The notes: generated from the letters alone by a model not told the origin. Shown: positions 23,391-37,250, counted from the first letter of the stretch. The stretch: DNA of 64,000 bases from Impatiens glandulifera (GCF_907164915.1 NC_061862.1:144406972-144470971), one strand, 5' to 3'. Made by a program: numbers and translations.

Positions 23391-23862
23391 CAACTAGGGG
23401 TAAATGAGTCAAGTTGTTTGTAAAAGACTCGGTCAAAGTTCGACTCGACCTCGATTTGGTTGAATTCGAGTTCGAGTAGTTCACGATAATTTTTTTTTAT
23501 AAATATTATAAACCTTTATAATTTATAATATATTATATTACACAATATAATATAATAAAATATAATATAATGAGAAATGATTGGGAGAAGGAATTTGAGG
23601 GAGGGAATGAGAGAAAGAATAATGTGGCACAATTTGATTAGACATTTAAAATTATTACGGTCAACTAGGGGTAAATGAGTCAAGTTGTTTGTAAAAGACT
23701 CGGTCAAAGTTCGACTCGACCTCGATTTGGTTGAATTCGAGTTCGAGTTTCACGATAATTTTTTTTTATAAATATTATAAACCTTTATAATTTATAATAT
23801 ATTATATCACACAATATAATATAATAAAATATAATATAATATAATGAGAAATGATTGGGAGA
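23371..23862. repeat. 271-bp tandem duplication
   Basis: ACATTTAAAATTATTACGG begins at 23371 and again at 23642. The two copies are nearly identical through CTCGGTCAAAGTTCGACTCG and the following AT-rich part to GAGAAATGATTGGGAGA. Few differences suggest a recent event. Confidence 0.9.
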
Positions 23863-26800
23863 ATGAATTTCATTTCTCTCTCCTCACCTTTTATCCTTTT
23901 TTAACCAATGATGTAGTGACACATCATTCCCTCCCTTCAAATTCTCTCCCCTTATCCGTCCTCTAATATAATATAATATATAATATTATATAATATAATA
24001 TTATTATAATATATAAAAATATATATATTATTGAAACTTTAATATCTTTACCTGACGTGATCTTTCTCAAATTCTTCATTTCACTTTAACGTCTTTTATT
24101 TTTCAAATGTATCATTTCTCCTTCTTTTTCTTTCTCTTACATTAAAGGAGCAAATCAATATTTCTTATGTTGATCTTTCATATTTCAGGTAAATCAATCT
24201 CGAGTAAAATATATTGGTTAAACATGAATAATTTTAATGTGGAGCATTATTATATATAAATTATTCGTTAAGATTGTTGTATATAACTTTTGTTAGAAAA
24301 AATTTTATAAGTCAAATATTTCATCAAAATCTCGTTTTGGATAAAGTGTTATTCACGGTAGCATTCTTAACGATGATATCATTTGACCAAAATTTCAAAT
24401 TTTGTTTTTTAAGAAAAATATATTAAAGAACTTGTATAAAACTAATATCAAGTAATATATTTTTCTCAAAAGTTAGATAGATAGGAATTCATCCTTATTT
24501 AAGGTAGCTTATTTATGTGTCAGTACTTGTTTTCATTAAGAAAGTTAAGTATTAAATTGAATTTTATTTGATCTTTTAAGACATTTAAAATAATTAGTGA
24601 CAATTATTAACCATTTTTACTAGTAAAATACTTATGATATTTTAAAACTGATAAGAGACTTTATCTGTGGAAAGAAATGTGAAAATAACAAATAAAATGA
24701 AAATTGTATGGTACTCAAAGGAATAATGTAACATTGCTATCATAATTTGTGAGCAGCTCCAAAGATTTTATATTTATGAAAAATTAATTAAACTAATTTA
24801 ACTCTAATTAAGTTGTTTAGGTATTTCTTTTATAAGTTTAGTGACTACATATTTAGGTGTATTTTTTTGAAAAAAACAATAAAATTAAAATAACTAAATA
24901 AAAATTTAAGTGTTAAATAATATGGCATATTTACCGTAACTAATATTCTAATAAAGAATATCGAATAATCTTGTAATTTTTTCGAGATGACTCTAAAGAT
25001 TCGTAATAATGAGTAATGAAGTAGAGCAAGGCGAACAAACCAATCAAACAGTGTTGGAAAAATTTCTATCAAATATTTTGAGACCGATTGTTGGTAAAAA
25101 ATGTCAAAAATGTTATGTCAAGTGATAACCAATCGTATACATATATGTTAAAAAAAAAATGAGAAACTCATAAAAATAAAGGGAGAATAGTTGTAAGATG
25201 GTATCCAACTGAAAAAACCGTTTCAATGATTCTTTATTGAAAAAAACTTTAGGTAAGCAGCAAACGACTCAACACCGCTAAAAATATTATAAAAAAATAA
25301 AATAAAGGATGCACACAAGTCAAAAAGGAATAATGTAACATTGCATCATAACCTGTGAGCAAGTCTGTTTCCAAAGATTTGATATTTAAGAAGAAAAAAA
25401 ATAAAATAATTTAACTTAGTTGTTTAGATATTTCTTTTAAGGTTTCAAACCTTGGAAGGTAACCTATGCAAATATAAAATGTGATATTGATTAAATACTT
25501 TTCAACTATTGCTTAAAAAAAACTCATATTTATATTTTATGGATCCATATCAATTTCATTAAGAAATACAACATCTAAACATTGATTAGTCCATCTGAAA
25601 GACTTACAAATGAAAAAAAAAATGTGATGGAAGCAGGTTGATTGAAAAATGGAGATGAAAAAATTACATTGTTTTGGTAAGTTCATTGGCATGATTATAC
25701 CCTCTAATTCTTGTTTCAAAATTTATAAACTCCAGAACTAAGATTAGAAGATTTCTTACTTATTTCTTGAATCCATTTATATGGGATGAAAAATTATTAG
25801 AAAGCACATTTCAAAATTTTAAGAATTGACATTCTAAGGATAGATGTGAATGAAAAATAAAAAATTAGGACAATTTGTAAAGTGATAAAAATTAGTCTAA
25901 TCCTCACAAAGTACTCTAAAACATCTAAGCTTGATTATAATATGATGGTAACTAAGTTAAAAATGAATTACATCAATTTTAAAGAAAAAAAATTATTATT
26001 ACAAAAGAAAAAAAAATACTTTTAATTTTGTACAAATATTTATTTGCACATTAGGTTTACAAAATCACGAAAAATATTTTCAAGATTTTGGTACGAAATC
26101 AAATAATGTTATTGTTCAAAATTAAATATGAAAGGGTAATAAGTTTCTATATATTTAACTAAGTTCAAAATATTTTCATATTATAATTTGGTTTAAAATG
26201 GTATATTTTATATTTAATTTTGTTTGAATTTACTCTCTAAACATCTAAAATTATTTAAAATGTTATAACACTGTTAATTTGAGTTAAAATGTTCATTGTA
26301 TATGCGGCAATAATCCTTTTGTATTTTAAGTCCTCATGTGCACAAAGCTCTCACCACTCTCTTTAGATGATTTTTTCAACTCAATTCTCAAATAACGATA
26401 TTCCAGATTAATAAAACGAGCAGTCATCTTTAAACACACAAGTTCTCCTCCACCTTCTTCGTATGCATCCATTTCAAAATAATTTAAAATCTATTTTCTC
26501 AATGAAATAAATATACATTTCAACCCCTATAGCGTAACGAAATAGGGAAATATGGTGAAACTCACAATATGTTTTGAATTGATCGACCAGATAAGACACC
26601 AAAAGGAAAAATATCCCCTTAGTTAGAATGAATTAGAAGTGAGAATGAATGCAATTTGATTTGAAGATGAAATTAGATTGTTAGTCATAATAAGCTCAAA
26701 CTAAAATCTAATAAATGCAACATAGTTGAAATCTTATGTGATCGATAATTTTAAATTAATTATTAAGAGTGTTGAGACTTCAACCACCATAGAACCAAAG

Positions 26801-28553
26801 TTGTTTATACTTTTACTTAGGTTATTCATTTTGTAAAGAATTTAAAGAACCTAATTGTTTCTTGAAATTTGTGGAGAATTCTTCCTCCATTTATTGGTTA
26901 AAGAGAGCCGAGAAAGGAGGGGAATATAGTGATTAGTGAGTATGTGAAATGAAAATTTTAAAAAGAAAATTGATGTTTTGAGAGAATTTGAGATTTAGAG
27001 AGAAAAATTGCTTCCTATGAGAAGATTAAAGAGTTAAAAAGTATTTGGAATGAACATTTGAATATTTTTTTTAATGCAATAACTATATGATTGTACGACA
27101 TATTTATTTCCTTTAACCTCAATTTTTTTTTTTAATTTATTAAAAATAATTTTGGGGGCACAACACAAACAAACAACATATAATAATGGAGGAAACGAAT
27201 AAATAATAACATTGTCATCTTAAATTTTTAACATCGTTGTCTGAAAATAAAGCAGAATAATTGTGTTATGTTTGAGAATGAAACGGATGAAGTCATCTAA
27301 AAATGCCTGTGAGGGAAAAGAAAATGCCTGTGAAGACTTAGAAAATAGAAAATGGATACGTCACATACATGAGAAACTTGGGCTTATTTTTAATCCAAAT
27401 GAATAGTGATAACATTTTAAATGATTTTAGATATTTAGAAAGTAAATTTAAACAAAATTAAATATATAAATAGTATTTTCAAATAAAATTATATATATGG
27501 AGATATTTCTAACTAAATTAAATGTACATGTAGACTTAAATTGTACACTTTAAAATTATGATTAGTATTTGATATAAAGTTATGAGTGGAGAAATATATG
27601 AAATTTGTAGTTTATTTATAACATTTATTTATTTATTTAAGAACACATGTTTCGAATTAATTTGAATTGAACGAAACTGGGTTACACATGCACAATGAAG
27701 TTCAAGTCGTAACTTTAAAAAACCTACTAACAAATTGAACCCGATAGCGCAAAGTTAGTTAATAAGGAAAATACTTAGAAAAAATTAAAAGAAAGTTACA
27801 AACCTTATAAGATCGTACCCATAAGGAAGCATATATTGAATACATAACAACGTCGATTATGCATAAGTAGGGAACATTGTGTGTTAGTAGTGGTGCCAAC
27901 CCCGACTCCGCCGAGTTTTGAGGGTACTGCAAAATCGCGTCTTGTCATTTCTAATGAGCTGTTTATTTGACTTTTTCGTTTCAATTTTGTGCTCTTAATA
28001 TCTAAATTAACATTAATTTGATTAAATTACAATAAACATTATCATAAATTGTTTTATATTGGTTTGTTTATTACCAAGGTATACTTGATTTTGCCATAAC
28101 ATGAATTAAAAAAAATCTCACTATTTTTTAAACAATAAAAATGTTAATTGTGTTAATGACCCATCACTAGCTAGCTACTAACACCTATTTGGTTAATCAA
28201 ACACATTCTTATCAAGAAATGAGAAAAGACTTATTTGAATAAGCTAAATTTTATAAAATCGATTATATAAATTAAATCATGAAAGTCAATTGAATACTGT
28301 TACATTTGTTTTCCTTTTTCTGGAAATTAATTAACCGATTAGGAATCAATCTCCTCATCAATGGGAGAGACCTACAAATACCAAATTTTTTCTATTATAG
28401 TTACATTACTAAAGTTGGATGGCATTAGCAAAAGAAAAATACAAAAATATTCACTTTTTTACTTTTTGTGTTGGGTAAGATAAATTTACTAAATTTGGTT
28501 AAAATAATTTTAACTTTGATAAATAAAGTATAATTCTTATACATTTTTAATAA

Positions 28554-28584
<31 letters not shown>

Positions 28585-31391
28585 ATAGGTATATATGAAT
28601 AATGATATAGAGTGAGAATTTGGTGTCATGAATGGTGTCTCAACACATAATATACATAAATTTAATAAGAGATTTCATGCCCAATCACGTGTTGCCATAT
28701 CATTCATGACACTCTCTTATTAATCTTTTGAAATATTTGTATGTTAGACAAATAAATTAAATAATATCTAAAAATATAAATAACAAAACAAAAGATCATA
28801 GGAAAATAACAATATTATGCATAAAATAAGATTCAACGAAGAAGATTCAATATTCAAAATCGAACTATTTGAATTCGACCAATATATTAGATTGAGAATA
28901 ATAACCGAACAGATAAGTTGTCTCAAATAATCTCAACCAATCTACAAGCGCTATAAAATCAACTCCAAACACTATTTACTATCCAAATTGATGAATAACA
29001 TATTTCCTTTGATATCTAGATATGATCACAAACAACATTATACGAGAGAACGCTGTAATAAACAAACCATTGATGATGAATATACAATTATTCTGATAAA
29101 AAAGTTCACAAGAACAAATCTAAAAACGATTAGAGAAATAAGGCACTCTAAAAATGACTTATAAAAAGTTTTAGACATTTTAATAGGAATTAAACTTAAG
29201 ATATTTAATCTCTTAGAAAAACTTTTATCATAATGTGGATTAGAGATTTTACAAGAGTGAAATTAAGTTACTTAATTAACTATTGCTTTAAAAAAATAAA
29301 AAATATTATAGTTTCTTGCCAACTTTTTTTTGTCCTTACACTTATGATAAGGAAAACAGCTAAGCTTGAATATAATTTGATGTATTAATGCTTACCTGAC
29401 GTATATATAAAGAGAGAAAAATAAATAAATTTTCTTCTTTTTTGATAAGAAAAAATTAATAAACAGAATCATATGTAAATGTTAAGTCTATGTCATAATA
29501 GAATAGAAATGGTCCCAAGGCCGAAAGAGGATAAAGATTGAAAAAGACATTTGCAAATATAATGGATTAATTTCTAGGCTCTTCCAATATGCAATTTAGT
29601 ATTAGAGAAACGCGTTCAGTCCAAATCAAGCACTCATTATCGTAGATCGTAGAGTCTATATTCGATGCACTAGAATTGAGTTTTTATAAATAATCGAAGT
29701 CTTCTCATATTTGCGGTGAATTTTCTTCTTACATTGTTTGTTTCTTCAAAACTTTGATGATTTTGTTGTTTCTTTTTAACTCGTTAAAGACATGGTGTTC
29801 ATTTAATTTTTTATTAAAAAAAAAAATTATAATTTGTCCGACATATTAAATAAAATATCTCTAATTCAATTCTTACTTAAAAACATCTCAAACTAGATGA
29901 TGGGTCATTTTAACGATTAAAAAAAATTATCAACCTAAAAACAAATATGCATCTTGTCCCCCAAAATATAAAAAATGGTCATTCATCTCATGTTTTTTTA
30001 CTTGGTTTTTATTAATTATTTTGTGTACACTGCATAAATTATTAATTAATGAAATGATTTTATTCAAAGAAGATTTTTGAAAAAATGGTTCCTCACATTT
30101 TATTTCCTAAACCTCTTAAGTATGTTTAAATAAAAATACTCCTATATTTGTTTTTTTTAATTAGTATTCATTTACAATATTTTTCATATCTTTTAATTTA
30201 TTCTTTTCAAGAAATATCGACAAATCGGACTATTTGTTTATGGGGCAACTACATTTTCAAGGTTTTGTAGCAAAACTTGACCGATCGCAGAGCCATCGTT
30301 TCATGGTCCAAAACTGCGCGACCGCTATCCTCAGCAACCAATGGTGTCTAGAAAAAATCTTAAAACTATGAAATAATGCAAATTCTTGAGAAAATTGTAG
30401 AATATTCTAGTGATATTTTTAAGTATGTCCACTATGAATAATAATTTTGTCTACCACGTTTCTTCTTTTACAACTTTAACTAAAAGAGACAATTAAATGC
30501 CCCAAAACTTAAATCTTTCAAATAATTAGTTTTTGAACCATTTAAAAGTCTTGGGTTCATATGGTGCAATTAAGGTTTTTTTAGCATGACACTCATAGTT
30601 ATGTTTCCGCTTCAACTCAAAAAGCTTTCAGTTGAAATCGAACACGTGATCTTTTGGCCTCTTAAGCCGACACGGCTTCTATGGTGGGTTGATGCAAGGT
30701 TATAAATAGACTATATGGATGACTTTCTTTCAAATGAATTAAACAAGTCTCTTCCTAACATATCCAAGTAGAAGACACCAGCCTCTTCTTCTACTTTTTA
30801 TCATTTTCTTTTATTCCATACTATACTTCAAACTCTTATCACATTGGAACAAAAAGCAAAAGTTGCGATATAAATGAGAAAATGACTAAAAGTATTTAAA
30901 TTTCTTTGCACTTAAAGAACTTTATGAGTGAACCAAAAAAGAAATTAATATTAAATTGTATGAGTTAAGTAACACAAAATAACAAGATAAACAAATTATT
31001 GAAGATGTGTTAAAGTCTATGACACAACAAGATAAAAAATAGTTCATAATTAGTTGAACATGCATAGATTTGTATTGAAATATTCTATAATTACGTTTGA
31101 ACTAGATGATCAGTGTCAAACAATAATCAAGACCATAAAAAACATTTTCTCAATTAAGTCCGAGTCAAGCCTAGCCTCTCGAAACCCACTTCAATACCGT
31201 AGATGGTTCATCTAAAAGTTTAGTCGTGACATAACAATAAAATAAATAGTAAGAAGGGGGTTCAATATTGGCATTAAAAATTGGCACCTACAATAATTGA
31301 AACATTTCGTAAAAGATAGTTGTCTTTAAGTATTGTCGTGAATAACACTTCAAAGAAAATAAATATTTTAGAATTCGTTTAACTTAATATT
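23863..31391. other. Long AT-rich stretch without recognisable genes
   Basis: Only minor structure is visible. There is a second copy of GASA upstream sequence at 24385-24600. A direct repeat pair lies at 24716-24830 and 25322-25440 (GGAATAATGTAACATTGC). An inverted repeat, possibly a MITE, has arms at 28622-28634 and 28701-28712. A tRNA-like segment lies near 30620-30700 on the minus strand. Short open frames are no longer than chance expects at this composition. Confidence 0.5.
28607..28720. repeat. Possible short MITE-like inverted repeat
   Basis: Arms GGTGTCATGAATG and CATTCATGACAC flank about 65 bp of AT-rich sequence, with GAGTGAGA / TCTCTTA outside. No clear target duplication. Confidence 0.4.
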
Positions 31392-31399
31392 CACTAATG

Positions 31400-32000
31400 G
31401 AAAAATAGGCTTCGGTAACGAAGCTTAGTAATGGCACTCTAACGCCCTTACTAATACTTTTTTTTATCACTAACGGTTATAATAAACCGTTATGGTTATA
31501 AATCTTCAGTAACGAACATAAGAAATCACCATTACAAATAGTAGCGTTTTTAATTTTTTTTTGAATTAAGGGTATCAATAACGGTTATTGTTAAAACCGT
31601 TACTGGTATGCCTTCACTTTAAATTTTATTCAAGGAATATCAGTAACGGTTTCCCTCTAAAATCGTTACGGAAAGTGTATTGGTAACGGTTTTAAGAATA
31701 ACTGTTACTGATATGGCTTCTGTCGTTTCATCTTCAGAAAGAGTATCTGTAACGGTTATTAATAAAACCGTTACAAATATAACTTCCGTTCAAATTTTTT
31801 TGAAGGCGTATCAATAACGGTTTTCCTTCAAAATCGTTACTAATAGAGTATAATTAGTAACAGTTATTTTGAAAATCGTTACTAATATGCGTCTTGTCGT
31901 TTCATCTTCATAAGAGATATCAGTAATGGTTATTGAGAAGACCGTTACTGATAGAGATTTAACATCAGTAACGATTTATCTAAAACCATTACTAATAATC
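31400..32000. repeat. Left subterminal repeat region of the CACTA element
   Basis: About 15 copies of a motif CAGTAACGGTT or its complement AACCGTTACTG, often as inverted pairs separated by about 10-20 bp. Such repeats bind the element's TNPA-type protein in known En/Spm elements. Here the binding role is inferred. Confidence 0.88.
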
Positions 32001-32745
32001 TAATAAAATCCGAGAGCGCACTGTCCCCTTTCTTTTTTCTTTCTTTCTTTCTTCTCTTCTTCTCCGCGCTCCCATTTTCTTCCACCACCGGTTCAAGCAG
32101 TTGATCATCTTTGCTCTCTGAAAAAGAAGATCATCTATAATCGTTGCCGCCTATTCAAGCCGCTAGTTCCTCCGTTCTCCGCTGCCAGTTCTTCTGCAAT
32201 CAGGTTAGTTCTTTCTTAAAATTCTTTCTTTCAATCTTTGCAGAAATTTCTTTTTTTTCAATTTATTTCATAAATCAGATTATTTCTATTTCAATCTTTG
32301 CAGAATTTTTGAGTTTCGCCCTGTTTGAAGTTGCCCCTGCTGCCGCTGATTGTCTGTCGTCGCTTCTCTTTCAAATCCAGGTTAGTTCTTCTTTAAAATC
32401 AATGTTAAATTCTAGATTGTTAGATTATAGCATTGTTAGATTAATAGATTATTTGTATTTTAGGTTATTGATGTTAGGTTAATAGTTTATTTGTATGTTA
32501 GATGAAGTTAGATTAAGTTAGATTAAGTTAGATTATTTGAATTTTAGATTATTGGAATGTTAGATTAAGTAAGATTATTTGAATGTTAGATTAATGGATT
32601 ATGTTAGATTATGGGATTATTGAATTGTTGGATTGTATATGTTGATTAGGTTATGATAGTTTATTGAATTATATGTTAAATTATTGGATAAGTAAGGTTT
32701 ACGAATAATTTAGAAATAATATACTTTATTTTACATAGTAATATT
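32001..32745 (+). promoter_or_regulatory. Leader/promoter region of the CACTA transposase gene
   Basis: A CT-rich leader (TTTCTTTCTTTCTTTCTTC at 32035-32055) is followed by GCCGCTAGTTCCTCC and CAGGTTAG junction-like motifs at 32200 and 32378. An AT-rich tract with TTAGATTA repeats lies at 32410-32600. It looks like an untranslated leader with one or more introns. The open frame at 32144-32482 shows no domain and is not called a gene. Confidence 0.4.
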
Positions 32746-32754
32746 TTGTCTAGT

Positions 32755-35099
32755 GGGAACGATCGACACGATCAACACAAACGGAAAGAACAACATGATC
32801 GGTACGGTATCAAGGTCGCGGTTTCGCTTGTTGTGGTTGCGGTTGCTAGTCGCTCAGAGTCGCTTGTCAAATCAAGAACGTGTGCATAATCGGCACGATC
32901 GGCACAATCTACACAATCGGCACGAACGACACTATATCGACTCTAATAACTAGGTCGTTCATTCATCTGTAAAGCTTGGTTGGAATGTTAGGGTTTCTAG
33001 TTTACCCTGTTATGTAATAGTTATGGTTTCTAGTGTACCATATTCTGTTATTGCTCCGTTTTGTTGTTATGTTCTGTTATTCATCAAATGGGAAGAAAGA
33101 AAAGCAATAAGAATATGGAAGTTAGAGAATTTGTGATGGAAGGTTTAAGAGAGGTAGCTGAAAAAGAAATCGATAGGATTGCTGGAGAAATTATCCATGA
33201 AAAACAGGAATACATCAAAGGTAAAGAACCAATTATTGTTATAAATTCTAAAGAAAAACAGAGGGAAAATGAAGGAATATGAAAGGTTGGGTATAATGAA
33301 ATAACAAACCTCTTTGGACTTAAAAATCAAATCATAAAGCTATTGATGCATGCAAAGAAAGGAGAGATTGTGTTAACAAATAGAAAATACAGTAAACAAC
33401 TGTGCAATTGAATATACATTATCTTCAAGATTTGAACTTACTGAAGAAAGAATAATATGAAAAGATAGTAAATTGGTCAGTGAAAACAATAAGGGAGCTA
33501 ATGAAGTTTCCAAAATCAAAGACCTATACTATTATGAGAAATTCCAACTGGAAGGTTAATGAAGTCTGGAATAAGAATACATAAAAGAAAGCAGAAGATC
33601 ATGCATACAAAGGTCAAATCTACATGGGTGAGTTTAAAACAAAAGTTGAGATTCTCAACTCTCCTTTGAATTTAAATTGTCTACTGAAGTGGAGGAGAAA
33701 TGCGTCAAAGAATGGAAAAATGTAGTTGTTGGGAACTACATAGGAAAGAATAGTGTATATTTCCCAAACACTACGGAATCACTAATGAAACAATGAGATA
33801 AGAAGGGACTGAACAAGGTTTCTGCAAATATCCATGATCTCTATTTTCTACAATTCAAAAAAGAAACGAACTTGGATGATATTCTGAAATTTGGGCATAC
33901 TTATATTGGATCCAACTGTATGAAGTTGTAGAGATGGTCTGAAGAATTGAGCTTTCAAAGCAAGTCAAAGGAAGCAGCCCAAATATGGTTCAAACTTAGG
34001 GAACATCTCAGCACACATGTATAATGCATAAGTTCTAAGTCACTTTGCTAGTCTATTGGGGAAACCATTATATATGGACTCAATTACAGAGGGAGGAGAG
34101 CATATTACCTTTTCTAGAATAAGCATTGAAGTGCATCCTCAAAGTACACTGCCAAAGAACATGACAGTTGTTGATAGGAAGGAAAAGCCCACAATCATGG
34201 AAATCTCATATGAATGGAGGTCAAACATGTGTGCTTTATGCAATACTTTCCAACATGTTAGTACTAAATGTGCAAAAGCAGTTGAGGAAGAGCATAAAAT
34301 CATGAAAGCCCGGGAAGCAAAAAAGTAAGAAAATAAAACGGAAGAATCAAGAATGGAAGAGAATATTGTGGAAGTCAATGATAGTGATAAAAAAGAAAAA
34401 ATGAGGAAAATGTAGAGGAATAAAGCAAGAAGAGTTATGAGAAAAAAGAAAGCAATGCAAGGAAGAGAGTAAAGGGAATCAAGGTGAAGAGGAAAAGAAA
34501 ATTTTGTGTAATGCAAAAGATTAAGTTGAAAATGGAAGATGAACCTCAAGTTGTTGTTGAGGAACTCAAGAGGAAAACACCCAGAATTTCAAAACTGAAA
34601 CAGAGAATTCTAAAGTCGATAAAGAAGATTCCAAAACCGATGTGGAGTCTAAAGTTGAAGATAAGGAAGGAAAAAATACAGAAATTCAAGTTGAAGATAA
34701 CAAAGGTAAAAGCCTTGAAATTCTCAGAAACAATTCTTCTATCAAATTAGAACGGGCTGATACAAAGAAAAAATTCAAAATGAGAAACAACAATATTCAT
34801 CATCCTTTTTAATACAATCTCCTTTTATCGTTAGAGGAAGAGGAATAATATATCTCAATAAAAATAGATGGCATACGAAAATCCCAGGCTGGGATAGTTA
34901 TGTTTGATTATAATCTTTTCTGTTTGTAATCTCTATTTTTAGAATGTATGAATGTTACTAATAAGTTTTTAAGGTCTTTTGATTGTCATCCTTAATCATA
35001 GCTAGGGTTTGTCTAGCTTTGATTTCTGACCCTCCCACTTTTGGGATTTTAATGAAATGGTTATAACTGTCCCCCCCCCCCAAAAAAAAAAAAAAAAAA
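32755..35099 (+). mobile_element. LINE (L1-type) retrotransposon, internally deleted, with target duplication
   Basis: It ends in a poly(C)-poly(A) tail (35071-35099) after the GGGTTTGTCTAGCTTTGAT...TTTTAATGAAATGG block common to plant LINE 3' ends. It is flanked by TTGTCTAGT at 32746-32754 and again at 35100-35108, a 9-bp target duplication. Only ORF1 is recognisable. The endonuclease/reverse transcriptase ORF2 is absent, which for a complete plant LINE would need about 4 kb more. The 5' end begins GGGAACGATCGACACGATC. Insertion occurred inside the CACTA element. Confidence 0.88.
33088..34790 (+). pseudogene. LINE ORF1 remnant (DUF4283/zinc-knuckle type)
   Basis: ATG at 33088 (MGRKKSNKNMEV) opens a Lys/Glu-rich N-terminus. 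The middle is broken into several frames. The clearest domain is at 34056-34328: GKPLYMDSIT...SRISIEVHPQ...EISYEWRSNMCALCNTFQHVSTKC. That has the arrangement of plant LINE ORF1 proteins ending in a CX2CX4HX4C knuckle. A highly charged Lys/Glu tail follows to about 34790. ORF1 proteins of this type bind RNA in the retrotransposition complex. Stops at about 33282 and elsewhere make it inactive. Confidence 0.75.
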
Positions 35100-35112
35100 T
35101 TGTCTAGTCCTA

Positions 35113-37250
35113 ATGGAAGTCCCTGATAAAACATGGATGACTATCATTCGTACCGATCCAAAATATATTGAAGGAGTTGACAAATTCATAGAATTTGCTG
35201 AAAGGTCTACGGGTAGATCATCGATTGCATGTTCTTGTGTAAGGTGTACAAATCGAGTATATGAGAATAAGACCGTCGTTAGATCTCATCTAATTGTATT
35301 CCGCATAAGACAAAATTATGGTTTTTAGTATTTTCACGGTAAAAAGAGAATTGACCTTCAAAATGTAAATGATGTTAGTGAGAATGTGGAGGAAGATGAA
35401 TCAGATGATGAGCTTGAAGATGAATCAATCAATGTACCACCAAATAACGAGAGTAATATCATGAAAGACAAACCTGTTGACGTTTGTGAGGATCACCTAA
35501 TGGAAGATATTATTGCTGATTTGTACCCCTAATGTCAACAATGATAATGAACATCTGAGTGAAAATGAGTATCCCATTGATGATGCTAAGATGTTTTACA
35601 GATTGTTGGACGATTCGAAACTACCTTTGTATGAAGGTTCTCGCATTTCCAAAGCCTCATCTCTTCTTAAACTTCTTCACATAAAGAATGTAGGTCAGTG
35701 GAAAAACACATCATTTGACTTGTTGTTGAGTTTATTGAGGGAGGAAATACTACCAGTTCATAATCAGCTACCAAATTCGTATTATGAGTGCAAGAAATTC
35801 ATTACGGACATGGGTCTATCGTACGAAAAAATGATGCGTGTAAGAATTATTGTATGCTTTTTCGTAAAGAGGATAAGGATTTGCAGCAATGTAAAGTCTC
35901 TGGGCTTTTTAGATGGAATATCAATAAATCTAGTGGTGCAATTCGAACAAAGGTGAATGACAAGTATATACCCAATAAGGTGCTGCGATATTTTCCATTA
36001 AAATCGAGGTTGCAAAGATTATAAATGTGTTTCAAAACTGCTATGCGCATGACTTGGCATAAAGATAACAATCCCGAAGATGATGTGTTGAGACATCCTG
36101 CTAATTCAATGACATGGAAGATCTTTGATAACTTGTACCTAGATTTCTCAGAAGAACTTCGAAATGTGCGACTTGGTTTGGCAAGTGATGGTTTTCAACC
36201 ATTTGCTAATGGAAAAACATCATACAACATTTGGCCAGTTATTATAATCCCTTACAATGTCTCTCCCACCACATGTATGGACAAAAAAAATTCTTCTATC
36301 AATGCTAATTCTAGGACCAAAAAGTCTTAGAGATTGCATTGACGTGTTTCTTGGGCCACTTATTGAAGAGTTGAAAGAATTGTGGCATACCGGTGTGAAG
36401 ACGTATGATGCTAGTAGATCACAATATTTTAACTTGCGGGTAACTATTATATGGACTATTAATGATTTCCCGACTTATGCAAATTTGTCTAGATGGAGTA
36501 CAAAGGGAAAATTTGCATGTCCGTCTTGTAATCAGAACACTGCATCATTGAGGTTAACAAATTTCCAAAAAGAGTATTACATGAGTCATCGGCGCTTCCT
36601 CCCGGCTAATCATTGATGGCGCAAAAAGACGGATACGTTTGACGGGCATACGGAGCATAGAGCGCCTCATGTTTTACTATCGGGTTTTGAAATGCAATTG
36701 CAAGCAAGAGATCTGAAGGAAATTTGTTTGACAAAGTATTTGCCCAAGAAAACGAAATTATTCATGAATCACGGGGTGATAACTGGAACAAATTTAGTAT
36801 ATTTTTCCAATTGCCTTATTAGAATCTTTGATGTTAAGACATAACTTTGATGTAATGCATATTGAGAAGAATATATATGTGATAGTTTGTTGGAAACTTT
36901 AATGAATTTCAAAGAAAAGACCAAGGATGGAATTAAAGCGAGGAAAGATTTGGTCATAATGAACATAAAACATTCCTTACATCCGATTGAAGTTGATGGT
37001 GTTCTTCGGTGTCCAGCAGCCCCCTATGCATTGTCATCCGAACACAAAAACGATTATGCCAGTTTCTGAAAGATATTAAAATGCCAGACGGTTTTTGTTC
37101 AAATATTGGGGCATGTGTAAACATGGAGGAGAAAAAAAATTCCGGATTGAAGAGTCACAATTGTCACATTTTATTACAATATCTCATACAAAGAAACCAA
37201 CTCTGCAAGATCCAAATCCAGAGGTCCCCCCTATTGTTCAAGAAAAAGTG
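35113..37250 (+). pseudogene. CACTA TNP2-like transposase, decayed
   Basis: ATG at 35113 starts a transposase-associated domain (WMTIIRTDPKYIEGVDKFIEFA...CSCVRCTNR...VRSHLI). Then comes the Transposase_21/TNP2 core: YPIDDAKMFYRLLDDSKLPLYEG near 35575, LPNSYYECKKFITDMGLSYEK near 35770, RLGLASDGFQPFANGKTSYN near 36165 and ANLSRWSTKGKFACPSCN near 36480. The end is GLKSHNCHILLQYL near 37150-37190. The order matches known TNP2 proteins. At least six frame changes or stops (35326, 35523, about 35845, 36022, 36330, 36616) interrupt it, and the protein is cut short soon after the SHNCH motif. It can no longer make transposase. The ATG is only 4 bp past the LINE target duplication. Confidence 0.9.

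Noticed and set aside
32144..32482. 112-codon open frame in the CACTA leader
   Set aside because: No domain, crosses likely splice junctions, and lies in sequence that looks like an untranslated leader.
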